A DNA stretch of 64,000 nt, taken from Paucisalibacillus algeriensis (GTDB taxonomy: Bacteria > Bacillota > Bacilli > Bacillales > Amphibacillaceae). The notes under the pieces were generated by a model. That model was given only the letters and a program-made list of their open reading frames with translations, was not told the origin of the DNA and did no database searches. Position numbers and translations under genes: made by a program. Location: positions 248,001-312,000 of the forward strand of contig NZ_CBYO010000001.1 in NCBI RefSeq assembly GCF_000577245.1, in the 5' to 3' direction. Shown here in pieces: positions 43,325-51,137 of this stretch (its first letter is position 1; every line of letters begins with the position of its first letter).

Positions 43325-44233
43325 ATGATAAATATACGGGAACTATCAAAAAATTATGGTGAAAAACAAGTCTTAGAAGATATCAATTTAGATGTTAATG
43401 ATGGGGAGATATTTGCAATACTTGGTCATAATGGTGCGGGTAAAACAACACTTATTAAATGCATCATGAACCTGGTTGAATATAAAGGAGAAATTACTTA
43501 CGCTTTTCCAAAGGAAGATTTGTATAAGAATATTAGCCTACAAATGCAATCATCTGTTTATGAAGAAGGTGCAAGAGTTTACGAGATATGTAATCTATAT
43601 AAGCAGCTTCAAAAAAGTGATGTTGACCTAGAGGAATTATTAGATGAATTCGGTTTATTATCTTTCAAAAAAAGTAATATAAATAGCCTATCTGGTGGAG
43701 AAAAGCAAAAGTTATCGATATTACTAACACTTATTAACAAGCCAAAAGTAATCATTTTTGATGAAATTACAACTGGTTTAGATATAGTAGCCAGAAGAAA
43801 AGTATGGAGCCAAATAAAAAAAGTGAATCAAGATTACGGCACCAATATCATTTTAACTAGTCACTTTTTAGATGAAGTGGAATACTTAGCTGACCAAGTT
43901 GTTATCTTGGAAAATGGGAAAGTATCTTTAACAGGTGGTGTTAAAGATATTGTGAAGCAAACATTTGGAAATAAGAAAAATATTAGTTTTAAAATACCTA
44001 GTGTAGTTCCAAATTTAGAGGACAACTCTTTCAGCTTAGATTTTGGGAATGTAGTGAAAAATGGCGATAGATATTATATTGAATATGATTCACAAGATGA
44101 AATAATAGTTCTAGAAGAGGTTAAAAAAAATAATGCTACAGATATCTATATAAAAGACTTTTCATTTGAAGATGCTTTCTTAAAAAATTTAGGATATGTC
44201 ATAAACGAAAAAGGAGAAATTACACATGAATAA
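43325..44233 (+). CDS. ABC exporter ATP-binding protein of the peptide cluster
   Basis: A 302-residue ATPase with Walker A GHNGAGKT (about residue 37), signature LSGGEKQK and Walker B VIIFDE, followed by a C-terminal extension typical of drug/bacteriocin exporters. With the permease encoded next it should export the peptide or protect the producer. It overlaps the permease gene by 8 bases. A GGGAG ribosome site precedes ATG. Confidence 0.92.
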   Translation: MINIRELSKNYGEKQVLEDINLDVNDGEIFAILGHNGAGKTTLIKCIMNLVEYKGEITYAFPKEDLYKNISLQMQSSVYEEGARVYEICNLYKQLQKSDVDLEELLDEFGLLSFKKSNINSLSGGEKQKLSILLTLINKPKVIIFDEITTGLDIVARRKVWSQIKKVNQDYGTNIILTSHFLDEVEYLADQVVILENGKVSLTGGVKDIVKQTFGNKKNISFKIPSVVPNLEDNSFSLDFGNVVKNGDRYYIEYDSQDEIIVLEEVKKNNATDIYIKDFSFEDAFLKNLGYVINEKGEITHE

Positions 44234-44984
44234 GATGGTAGTGTTTACTAAATATCAGACAAAGCTTTTGTTGAGAAATTATAAAACTACCGCTATTGGA
44301 TTTTTAATGCCTGTATTGATGTTTGTAATTTTTAGTAATGTATTTGCAGATTTAGAAATTACTGGAACTGAATATACTATAGTAGATTATTTACTTCCTG
44401 CGTTTATTCCAATCATTATAATTAATGCCGTTATTGTAATTTATGGACACTACTATTCTTTATATGAAGAACAAGGAAATCTATTAAAATATCGACTTCT
44501 AGGGTTGAATAATGTTTCCATCTCATTTGGTATATTTCTAGCCACTCTTATTTTTCAAATACTAGCAATACTAGCACTGATCGCTACGGCTATTATTTCG
44601 TCAGATGTTCCTATACCATATGACAACGTGTTATCAGTTCTGGTTGTTTTAGCGGTGATTAATTTATTTCAATTTGCAATTGTGTATTTGGTTTCATCCA
44701 TAACGACAAAGAGTGCGACATATCAATCGATTTCTATCATATTATTTAACTTTCAGATGTTTTTAGGGGGATTAACGTTTCCACCTGAAATGTTTCCAAA
44801 TTTTTTACGTACAATCGTAGAGTTTGTTAACCCTATTTATTATGGCTTAATAGCAATGAGGGGTGTATGGACTGAAAAAGCAAGTGTATTTTCTTATTAT
44901 CAAGAAATAGGACTTTTAGTATTATTAACAGCTGTTTTTATTGTTTTTGCGAATTTTGTAAAGCAAAGAAGAGCATATACTTGA
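44226..44984 (+). CDS. ABC-2 exporter permease of the peptide cluster
   Basis: A 252-residue ABC-2-type membrane protein with six helices and the GGLTFPPEMFP block that marks this permease family (about residue 181). It pairs with the preceding ATPase for export or self-immunity. No other immunity gene is evident; there is no ribosomal-protein L11 or EF-Tu copy in the cluster, as some thiopeptide makers carry. Confidence 0.9.
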   Translation: MNKMVVFTKYQTKLLLRNYKTTAIGFLMPVLMFVIFSNVFADLEITGTEYTIVDYLLPAFIPIIIINAVIVIYGHYYSLYEEQGNLLKYRLLGLNNVSISFGIFLATLIFQILAILALIATAIISSDVPIPYDNVLSVLVVLAVINLFQFAIVYLVSSITTKSATYQSISIILFNFQMFLGGLTFPPEMFPNFLRTIVEFVNPIYYGLIAMRGVWTEKASVFSYYQEIGLLVLLTAVFIVFANFVKQRRAYT

Positions 44985-45044
44985 TTCCTGTTATTGTTTA
45001 ATACGCACTATTACGGGTAATATTTTATAAGGGGGATACGTAAT

Positions 45045-45791
45045 ATGATTTATGGAAAGAATTTTGCAGATGTTTATAGTAAACATTTGATTCACTTTTC
45101 GATACAGGTTGCCCCAAGAATATTCAAATTACTTTCAAGTAAAAACACAAACAAAGAAATCTTGGATTTATGTTGCGGAACTGGCCAACTAGCTTATTAT
45201 TTTCTAACAAAAGGTTATAAGGTAACAGGAATTGATTTTTCTGAAGATATGCTCTACCATGCCAAAAAGCTGAACAAGTCCTTTATCGAAACAGAGAAAG
45301 CAGAATTTTATTGTGATGATGCAAGATATTTTTCATTGAATAAAAAATACCCCAATATTGTTTCAACGTATGATGCTTTAAATCATTTAGAAGATGATTT
45401 GAGTTTACAACAATGCTTTCAACAAGTATTCGAACATTTAGAAGAGAACGGAATATTTATTTTTGACCTTAATACGAAATTGGGTTTATCTAAAGGGGGA
45501 ACTTTTATAAGGGAGGACGAAGCAATATTTAGTATCATCCAAAGTATGTCTGAACCTTCTAGAAATAAAGCATTTACAAGGTACTACGGTTTCGTAAAAG
45601 ATGACTCTTCCCATGTCTATTATAAATATGATGAGGTCGTTTATAATACCATCTACAAAATGGAAAAAGTCAGGGAGTATCTTTATGATACTGGGTTTGT
45701 TTCAGTCGAATTTGCACATTTAAATAATTTACTTAAAAGGGTTGAAGAGCCAGAGAAAGAGGAACGGGTTTTTATTATTGCAACAAAATAG
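45045..45791 (+). CDS. SAM-dependent methyltransferase of the peptide cluster
   Basis: A 248-residue class I methyltransferase. Motif I is ILDLCCGTGQLAYYF (about residues 38-52) followed by VTGIDFSEDML. It could methylate the peptide (N or C terminus or a side chain) or act in self-resistance. It is the last gene that plausibly belongs to the cluster. A GGGGGA ribosome site precedes ATG. Confidence 0.85.
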   Translation: MIYGKNFADVYSKHLIHFSIQVAPRIFKLLSSKNTNKEILDLCCGTGQLAYYFLTKGYKVTGIDFSEDMLYHAKKLNKSFIETEKAEFYCDDARYFSLNKKYPNIVSTYDALNHLEDDLSLQQCFQQVFEHLEENGIFIFDLNTKLGLSKGGTFIREDEAIFSIIQSMSEPSRNKAFTRYYGFVKDDSSHVYYKYDEVVYNTIYKMEKVREYLYDTGFVSVEFAHLNNLLKRVEEPEKEERVFIIATK

Positions 45792-45792
45792 T

Positions 45793-45810
45793 AGTGAAAT
45801 GAGTTTCACT
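45793..45810 (+). terminator. Hairpin after the methyltransferase gene
   Basis: AGTGAAA / TTTCACT stem-loop just after the stop codon. No T run follows, so termination is not certain. Confidence 0.4.
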
Positions 45811-45865
45811 TACACTAAGCTTGGAAATAATTAGAATGATCAAAGGGAGCCAATCTTTTTTTTGT

Positions 45866-45951
45866 AAATAGGAAAGTATAACAATTTTTCCCTCTTGCAT
45901 AAGAAAAACTAACACATTCGCAAAAGAACAAGTGAATGAGAGTTTTTCTAA
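45866..45951. repeat. Dispersed hairpin repeat, copy 1
   Basis: The element contains CTTGCATAAGAAAAACTAAC and a perfect 9-bp stem AGAAAAACT (45902-45910) / AGTTTTTCT (45941-45949). A related copy lies at 51151-51238. It marks the right edge of the peptide cluster. Confidence 0.65.
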
Positions 45952-45995
45952 TGAAGATTAAACATTTCCAAAATTATATCTGGGGTGAGTCAATC

Positions 45996-46190
45996 GTGAA
46001 AATCTACATTAGGAATGCCATAGTAGCAGCTTTGATAGTAGCCTTAATAACTGGTTTGTTCAGTTATTGGTACCGTGGTTATTTTTATTGGGGAGATACA
46101 TTAAATGCTGCTGTAGGTACATTCATTATCTGGGCATTTTTGTTTCCTCTAGTATATAAGTTTACTGGTTATTGTGGAAAAGAGGAATAA
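45996..46190 (+). CDS. Small two-helix membrane protein
   Basis: About 64 residues with two hydrophobic helices around YWYRGYFYWGDTLN. GTG at 45996 follows TGGGGTGAG by 6 bases and is preferred over the ATG at 45936, which lies at the edge of the hairpin repeat. No family is named with confidence. Confidence 0.6.
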   Translation: MKIYIRNAIVAALIVALITGLFSYWYRGYFYWGDTLNAAVGTFIIWAFLFPLVYKFTGYCGKEE

Positions 46191-46326
46191 ACCAATCGTC
46201 TAAAGTAATTAAAGGAAACTATGAGCTTGCTATCTTAACGTATCTATGAAAAGGAATAGCTATCCATTCAGGTTTATCAACGGAAAATTATTCTATAAAT
46301 ATGTGAACGTTGGTGGCGATGGACGG

Positions 46327-46386
46327 TTTACTTCTATCGTTTCTTTTGTATTTGTGAGAAAGATTACAATTGAGAAAAAGAGTTAA
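46327..46386 (+). pseudogene. Remnant of a second GntR/ABC-operon permease
   Basis: The last 19 codons read FTSIVSFVFVRKITIEKKS and stop. They closely match the end of the intact permease at 25279-25980 (LLFIVSFLIVRRVTIEKRS). Nothing upstream continues the gene, so this is the 3' stub of a lost copy. Confidence 0.75.
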
Positions 46387-46430
46387 TGAGTAGGAACTTG
46401 CTTATGTAAATCATTGGCGTGAAAAAAGAT

Positions 46431-46469
46431 AAAACCGGTTATCGTGTTTATTTAACGACGACCGGTTTT
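46431..46469. terminator. Bidirectional terminator
   Basis: AAAACCGGT / ACCGGTTTT stem between convergent units, with weaker ATCGT/ACGA pairing inside. Confidence 0.8.
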
Positions 46470-46478
46470 CATATCGAA

Positions 46479-47255
46479 TTACACAACCATTTCTTTTCGC
46501 TTGAAGACTTGGATAGCCAGAAGCAAAAAGATTACAGACAATCCAAGAGCCACTGCTGAAGTTGCCAGAAGGTCACTACTAATCTCGCCCGAAGACAATG
46601 ATTCTAAAATATAGCTAGAAAGATTATTCGGACTCCAGTCGAGAACATGTTGGAAGATTTGAGTAATAATACTCATCACCATAACGGTTAAAATGGTGAA
46701 GAAAGCAACTAAACCTGCTGATTTGAAAACGGTATTATAAAATATAGTTAACGAAACAACCAGGGTCAGCCACATACCATAGAAAAAAAATAAAGTTAAG
46801 AATTCACCAATGGTAAGTGTACCAAAGAGAATATTGATATAATACCAACTCACGAGTAAACCAAGGAAAAGCGAAACCCAAACTAGCAATAAGTAAGAAA
46901 CCCACTTTGCACTAATATAATTTATATAAGAAACAGGCTTTACTAATACAAGCTCAGAAACACCGCTTTTTCTCTCCCCAGCAATGGTCCCCATCAATAC
47001 TAGTACCACGACTAAGACTCCTAAACTACTTAACTGACTAAGACTCATCATGATAACCTGAGTAGGCTCCATTTCAGGAATCTCAATCACAGAACCTTCA
47101 GGCATGCCGCCAACAGAATCAATTATTTGCGGTAAGTAGTACGTTGTAAGAGGATCCATGATCGACAGTAAAATAATAACTAATGGCACCCAAATCCATT
47201 TCTTGTTTCGCCAGTTCTCCAAAAGCTCTTTTTGAAATAATGTCATCCATTGCAT
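46479..47255 (-). CDS. ABC-2 transporter permease
   Basis: A 258-residue permease with about six helices. The GERKSGVSELVLVKPVSY block (about residue 90) is typical of NatB/ABC-2 permeases. It is the last gene of a five-gene minus-strand operon resembling the B. subtilis yhc (GntR plus ABC) layout. The start overlaps the ATPase stop by one base. Substrate unknown. Confidence 0.85.
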   Translation of the reverse strand: MQWMTLFQKELLENWRNKKWIWVPLVIILLSIMDPLTTYYLPQIIDSVGGMPEGSVIEIPEMEPTQVIMMSLSQLSSLGVLVVVLVLMGTIAGERKSGVSELVLVKPVSYINYISAKWVSYLLLVWVSLFLGLLVSWYYINILFGTLTIGEFLTLFFFYGMWLTLVVSLTIFYNTVFKSAGLVAFFTILTVMVMSIITQIFQHVLDWSPNNLSSYILESLSSGEISSDLLATSAVALGLSVIFLLLAIQVFKRKEMVV

Positions 47256-48166
47256 TAGTCATTCACCACCCTCATAAACATATCTTCCAGTGAAGCTTTA
47301 TTAATGGAAAAAGTCGTGACTTGCCAGTTTTCTTTTGTTGCTATTGTTAGGATGTTTTTACGTGCTTTGTTCATATCAGATGTTGTAATGAACAGTGAAT
47401 CCCGTTCTACCTTGGTATTAGAAACACCTTCTAAAGCTTCAACTTTTTCTTGATAAGGTTGAATATCATCCTCGACCTGCAGTTCAATGACAGTGGTTTG
47501 ATATTTTTTCCTAAGGTCAATTAAAGGTCCAGACTCGATGAGCTTGCCATGATGTAGAAGTAGAAGTTCATCACTTACTTCCTCAGCATCATTTAATATA
47601 TGGGTAGAAAATAGTATTGTCATATCCTGCTTCAATTTTTCCATTAGTACAAGTACTTCCCTACGCCCTATAGGATCAAGTGATGCAACAGGTTCATCTA
47701 AGATTAATAGTTTTGGTTTGTGAATAATCGCTTGAGCTATTCCAAGTCGTTGCTTCATACCACCGGAATAACGTGAGATACGTTCATGTTGTGCCTCCTC
47801 CGAAATGCCAACTTCTATCAGTAATTCGGTTGCACGTTTACTAGCTTCCTCTTTAGAAAGCTTTGCAAGTTTTCCACTATAGACTAAGAATTCTCTCCCG
47901 GTCATCCAGGAATGGAATGAAGGATATTGAGGTAAATAGCCAATCGATTCCCGAATGTCCTGACTTTTAGCTTGTGACTCAAACTGAATATTTCCCTCAG
48001 TTGGTTTTAGTAACCCCGCTAAGGTTCTCAAAGTAGTTGTTTTTCCAGCCCCATTAGGACCGATTAATGCAATACATTTATGGTGACCAAAGTCAAAACT
48101 GATATGATCTACGACTGTTTTAGAGCCATATTTCTTGGTTAGTTTTTCTACGGTAAGTAAAGCCAT
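47255..48166 (-). CDS. ABC transporter ATP-binding protein
   Basis: A 303-residue ATPase with Walker A GPNGAGKT (about residue 36), signature YSGGMKQR and Walker B LLILDEP. It drives the permease encoded next. Export of a stress-related or antibiotic-like compound is typical of such GntR-controlled systems but is not shown. Confidence 0.92.
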   Translation of the reverse strand: MALLTVEKLTKKYGSKTVVDHISFDFGHHKCIALIGPNGAGKTTTLRTLAGLLKPTEGNIQFESQAKSQDIRESIGYLPQYPSFHSWMTGREFLVYSGKLAKLSKEEASKRATELLIEVGISEEAQHERISRYSGGMKQRLGIAQAIIHKPKLLILDEPVASLDPIGRREVLVLMEKLKQDMTILFSTHILNDAEEVSDELLLLHHGKLIESGPLIDLRKKYQTTVIELQVEDDIQPYQEKVEALEGVSNTKVERDSLFITTSDMNKARKNILTIATKENWQVTTFSINKASLEDMFMRVVND

Positions 48167-48361
48167 TTAACGAGATCTCCTTCCTAAAATAAAGTACAGA
48201 ACAGGTCCTAAAATACTTACCAAAAAAATAATAATTGCCCAGAGCCATTTCGGACCATTCGTTTCTTTTACTTTAATCAAGTCAACAATGGCAACAAGTA
48301 ATAAAATGACATTAATAATAAGGATAGGAGCAATTAACGCCCAATCAATCTCCATATACAA
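48167..48361 (-). CDS. PLDc_N-domain small membrane protein
   Basis: A 64-residue protein with two hydrophobic helices and the GPKWLWAIIIFLVSILGPVLYF pattern, split by a WxxxxIxxxxxxGP motif typical of the phospholipase D N-terminal (PLDc_N) domain. It often travels with ABC transporters of this type. It is one base from the ATPase gene. Confidence 0.83.
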   Translation of the reverse strand: MYMEIDWALIAPILIINVILLLVAIVDLIKVKETNGPKWLWAIIIFLVSILGPVLYFILGRRSR

Positions 48362-48377
48362 CTCTCCAATCTTAGTT

Positions 48378-49481
48378 TTAATAAATTCCCATCAATATAG
48401 GAATAGCAATAATCAGTAAAATAATAACGATAAACGTAATCCAAGCAATCGGCCTTGCAAAGTTAACGGTCCAACCAACACCAAAGCGTTTCTCCAAGAA
48501 TATAGCCGGATCATATGGGTTAAAATAAATTACCCCCAGTTTCCAGTGTTTGTCATGATCACGGTCAATAACCTCACCATTTGTATCAGTAGAAATTTTT
48601 ACACGACTACCACCTTGCCCAGTAGTAATCGATAAGACAATAGCCCAAAGCGTCAAGATTACGGTGAAAGCAAGCGGCACAATCGTTATTAAATCGGAAT
48701 TAATGGAGTAAATGAACGAAAGTTGTATAAACGTAAATAATAAGCTTAATCCAATACCAGTTCCAATTAAATATGCTGACCATCTTCTTCTAAAAATAAC
48801 GTTTTGCTTCATTGATTCTTCTGGTTTTTCGGCACTAATCTGTTGCTTTGCTTTTGCAATCATGGTGTTTAATAACATAAATAATAGCGTTAAATAAAGC
48901 TGCATAATAGGCATAGCCAAGACTGTTCGTGGAGTTTTTGTAACAGTATTCGTTACTTCGCCATCAAAGTTATACTGCATAGGCATCTGCTCTGGGATAC
49001 GGTTATAAAACTTAAACGTTATAGCAATAGTTGCAAATGTTATCAGGAATGAAACAGCAAACCAAAGATTGGAGTGGTTTAGCTTTTGCTTCCTAAATTC
49101 AGTATCGATAAAGACCTGCTGCGGTTTTTCTTGACCCCATTTTTCAGTCTGCTTTAAGTTTTTCATCACTTTGTGGAATCTGAGGTAAATTAGAAAATGA
49201 ATTAATAAATAAAGAAAAATTAGAACAGTGAAGTAGATGTTAAACGTATTCGTATTAATTTCGTTTAAGGACCCAAGCACTAAGAATAAAATGGTGACAA
49301 GGATAGCTGATATTCCCGAATAAAGCACATACTGGCTACGAAGTTTTTTAATCCTATCGGTATAATAAATTTCTTCAGGAATGGATATACCAAAGCTCTC
49401 CGTTCTTCTAGTCCAGTAAGGAATAAACATAGTCGAAATAAACACAGGGAGTAAAATAATGAGTAGAAACATCATATTCAT
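48378..49481 (-). CDS. DUF1648/DUF5808-type membrane protein
   Basis: A 367-residue membrane protein with about eight helices. The central block IPEQMPMQYNFDGEVTNTV is the DUF1648 signature (NRIP..hhn..G), and the soluble stretch WKLGVIYFNPYDPAIFLEKRFGVGWTVNFARP matches the DUF5808 domain. Members occur with GntR/ABC systems and with SdpI-type immunity proteins; a protective role is conceivable but unproven. One base separates it from the regulator gene. Confidence 0.82.
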   Translation of the reverse strand: MNMMFLLIILLPVFISTMFIPYWTRRTESFGISIPEEIYYTDRIKKLRSQYVLYSGISAILVTILFLVLGSLNEINTNTFNIYFTVLIFLYLLIHFLIYLRFHKVMKNLKQTEKWGQEKPQQVFIDTEFRKQKLNHSNLWFAVSFLITFATIAITFKFYNRIPEQMPMQYNFDGEVTNTVTKTPRTVLAMPIMQLYLTLLFMLLNTMIAKAKQQISAEKPEESMKQNVIFRRRWSAYLIGTGIGLSLLFTFIQLSFIYSINSDLITIVPLAFTVILTLWAIVLSITTGQGGSRVKISTDTNGEVIDRDHDKHWKLGVIYFNPYDPAIFLEKRFGVGWTVNFARPIAWITFIVIILLIIAIPILMGIY

Positions 49482-49871
49482 TTACGTACGACCTCCTTGG
49501 TAATTTTTATATATCATTTTACAAAGTAATAAGAATTCTTCTTCACCATAATCCCGACAAATTGATTCAGCTATAAGTGGTCGTAAGTTCTTTTCTAGTT
49601 GTTGTTTATACCGTTCATCGGCCTTTGGTACCCCGTCAGGATTAATCACAACACCTTTTTGCCTATGGATTTGAATAAAACCCTCTAGTTTTAACTGTTG
49701 ATAAGCTTTATTCACCGTATGAAGATTAATTCCAATATCAGAAGCAAGCGATCTCACAGAAGGCAAAGCCTCACCTGGCCGAAAATCCTTCCTCGCAATC
49801 CCCTCAATAATCTGAAAAACCAATTGCTGATAAATCGGTTCACTAGACTCAAAATCCAAATTTATAAGCAC
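49482..49871 (-). CDS. GntR-family transcriptional regulator (YhcF/YtrA-type)
   Basis: A 129-residue regulator with an N-terminal winged helix (PIYQQLVFQIIEGIARKDFRPGEALPSVRSLASDIGINLHTVNKAY in continuous pattern) and a short helical tail. It should repress its own operon. GTG start; GGAG lies 11 bases upstream. A palindrome over its promoter at 49978-50000 is the likely operator. Confidence 0.88.
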   Translation of the reverse strand: MLINLDFESSEPIYQQLVFQIIEGIARKDFRPGEALPSVRSLASDIGINLHTVNKAYQQLKLEGFIQIHRQKGVVINPDGVPKADERYKQQLEKNLRPLIAESICRDYGEEEFLLLCKMIYKNYQGGRT

Positions 49872-49977
49872 ATTACAGCACGCTCCTTTTCTAAGTGCCT
49901 GTCACTTCCCGAATTTTGTCGAGCAGGCAATATCTAACTAGTAAGGCACTTTTCATCATATTAGTTATTTGTTGTAT

Positions 49978-50000
49978 CTGTTATAGTTATAGTATAACAG
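49978..50000. promoter_or_regulatory. Palindromic operator of the second GntR regulator
   Basis: CTGTTATA and TATAACAG form a perfect 8-bp inverted repeat around GTTATAG. It overlaps the -10 box of the minus-strand promoter. Confidence 0.7.
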
Positions 50001-50018
50001 TTAGAACGAAGATGTCAA
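49991..50018 (-). promoter_or_regulatory. Promoter of the minus-strand GntR/ABC operon
   Basis: Read on the minus strand: TTGACA (50018-50013), 16-bp spacer, TATACT (49996-49991). Confidence 0.7.
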
Positions 50019-50040
50019 TGATGAATAATTATTAACAGTA

Positions 50041-50203
50041 TTATCCACATATAGTTTATTATTTTTTCGGTAATAATGAACTTTATCCACAATTCCCACA
50101 TGTGGGTGTGAATAGTTATTAACAAATATGTGTGAATAAATGGGGTGATTAAATCTGCATTTTTATGATGATATCCACATAATATGAATTAACTTGTGGA
50201 TTA
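50041..50203. promoter_or_regulatory. Cluster of DnaA boxes in an AT-rich intergenic region
   Basis: Perfect TTATCCACA boxes lie at 50041-50049 and 50083-50091 (plus strand). TTATTCACA lies at 50131-50139 (minus). One-mismatch boxes lie at 50107-50115 (minus, CTATTCACA), 50171-50179 (plus, ATATCCACA) and 50195-50203 (minus, TAATCCACA). CCCACATGTGGG, a perfect palindrome, sits at 50095-50106. No gene lies here. The spacing and number suggest a non-oriC DnaA-binding locus. Confidence 0.7.
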
Positions 50204-50217
50204 ATTAATTTAAAAAT

Positions 50218-50250
50218 AAAAAAAGACCGAAGCATTTAGCTTCGATCTGA
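50218..50250 (-). terminator. Terminator of yfhE
   Basis: On the minus strand GATCGAAGC / GCTTCGGTC is followed by seven Ts and overlaps the yfhE stop. Confidence 0.75.
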
Positions 50251-50352
50251 TTTAACTCTGGCACGGTCAGCTCGCTTAAATTCTCTTTGATAAAGTACTT
50301 CCTGAGTTTTGTTTAAAAACTTATCTCTTACTTCACGTTTTTCTTTAGGCAT
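50236..50352 (-). CDS. yfhE: YfhE-family small protein
   Basis: A 38-residue basic protein, MPKEKREVRDKFLNKTQEVL then YQREFKRADRARVKSDRS. The TQEVLYxxEFKRADRA core matches the YfhE family of Bacillus. GAGGGAT precedes ATG. Its position beside yfhF and recX agrees with B. subtilis gene order, which supports it despite its size. Function is unknown. Confidence 0.8.
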   Translation of the reverse strand: MPKEKREVRDKFLNKTQEVLYQREFKRADRARVKSDRS

Positions 50353-50417
50353 GGCTATCCCTCACTCACAGTTTATTTACTGTTTAGAGTAACCAATATT
50401 TACATTTTTATACAATC

Positions 50418-50972
50418 TTAACCGACTTCGCCATCTGCATTTGCTTCTAAATTAACAAATTGTTGGTAAGAAAGATAATGTTCTTTAGAAATCGCGAAGA
50501 TATCATAAATCTCATCTATGTGATTTACTTTTTGGTAGACTTCAGGGTAAATGGTGTTGCCTAATGCAACATAAGGGAGTTTTAGAACGGCCTTTGTGGA
50601 GCGGATATTAGTTTTTCTTACCTTCATGAAGATCGTTTCGATTTCATAGTCAAAGAATAACTCATCAAAAAACTGCTCTTTTGCCACACGATTATATCCC
50701 TTCCCAAAATAAGGCTTGCCAATCCAAGTTGCCAAAAAACCGTGATTACTTTCAATATCATACAAATTAATGGTACCGATTGGCTGCTGATATTCATCCA
50801 TAATCGTCCTTGAGATCAACTCACCTTGTTCTTCTGCTTCAATTGTTTTTTTGGTGATGAAGTAAAATTCATCAGATGTTGTTGCTTTGTGTCTTACATA
50901 TGGAAATACATCTGGGTGTGACATCAGCTCAAACAATACTGGCACCTCATGTAGATCACGCTTTTTTAGCAT
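50418..50972 (-). CDS. GNAT-family N-acetyltransferase (RimJ/RimL-like)
   Basis: A 184-residue acetyl-CoA-dependent transferase. IGKPYFGKGYNRVAKEQ holds the degenerate Q/RxxGxG/A acetyl-CoA loop, and KVRKTNIRSTKAVLKL is the normal N-x-x-S helix of the family. The substrate (protein N terminus, amino acid or antibiotic) is unknown. ATG at 50972 is chosen; its GGAGGG ribosome site is the 3' arm of a hairpin, and a structured leader lies upstream, so expression is probably controlled at the RNA level. The gene is inserted between yfhE and yfhF, which are usually neighbours. Confidence 0.85.
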   Translation of the reverse strand: MLKKRDLHEVPVLFELMSHPDVFPYVRHKATTSDEFYFITKKTIEAEEQGELISRTIMDEYQQPIGTINLYDIESNHGFLATWIGKPYFGKGYNRVAKEQFFDELFFDYEIETIFMKVRKTNIRSTKAVLKLPYVALGNTIYPEVYQKVNHIDEIYDIFAISKEHYLSYQQFVNLEANADGEVG

Positions 50973-50973
50973 T

Positions 50974-51002
50974 GAAAAACCCTCCTTATTTGCGCAGGAG
51001 GG
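50974..51002 (-). promoter_or_regulatory. Hairpin hiding the ribosome site of the acetyltransferase
   Basis: On the minus strand CCCTCC pairs with GGAGGG, the ribosome site, and TTTTT follows just before ATG. It could act as a terminator or as a translation block. Its 5' arm overlaps a second hairpin (GGAACC / GGTTCC, 51001-51030) by two bases. Confidence 0.6.
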
Positions 51003-51019
51003 TTCCAAGGTATCCAAAG

Positions 51020-51137
51020 AAAAGGGAACCTAGTTGGCAAGCCCACCCGCGAATTTTTATTAAGATCAACAAAAATTCGGGGTGGGAATCGAACCCACTA
51101 GAACCTGTTTGACAGGTGGCGCACCATTTGCCTTCCC
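51020..51137 (-). ncRNA. Structured tRNA-like leader or small RNA upstream of the acetyltransferase
   Basis: On the minus strand a TATAAT box (51144-51139) with TTCACT 16 bp upstream would start RNA near 51135. The RNA opens GGGAAGGCAA, which can pair with TTGCC (51040-51036) and TTCCC (51028-51024), closing a domain of about 115 nt followed by TTTTC. Inside is a canonical T-arm (GTGGG-TTCGATT-CCCAC, 51098-51082), a D-arm-like GGC/GCC hairpin and an ACCTG/CAGGT hairpin with a 5-nt loop. As a tRNA (51141-51075) it would have two acceptor mismatches, a short anticodon loop and no CCA, so it is not a working tRNA. A pseudo-tRNA is known in the B. cereus group. Confidence 0.45.

Noticed and set aside
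50041-50203. A chromosomal or plasmid replication origin
   Set aside because: DnaA boxes are clustered, but dnaA, dnaN, rep genes and an obvious unwinding element are absent, so only a DnaA-binding cluster is claimed.
50974-51040. A T-box riboswitch before the acetyltransferase
   Set aside because: TTGGAACC followed by a terminator-like hairpin recalls a T-box, but the AGGGTGGNACCGCG core and a Stem I with specifier loop are not found.
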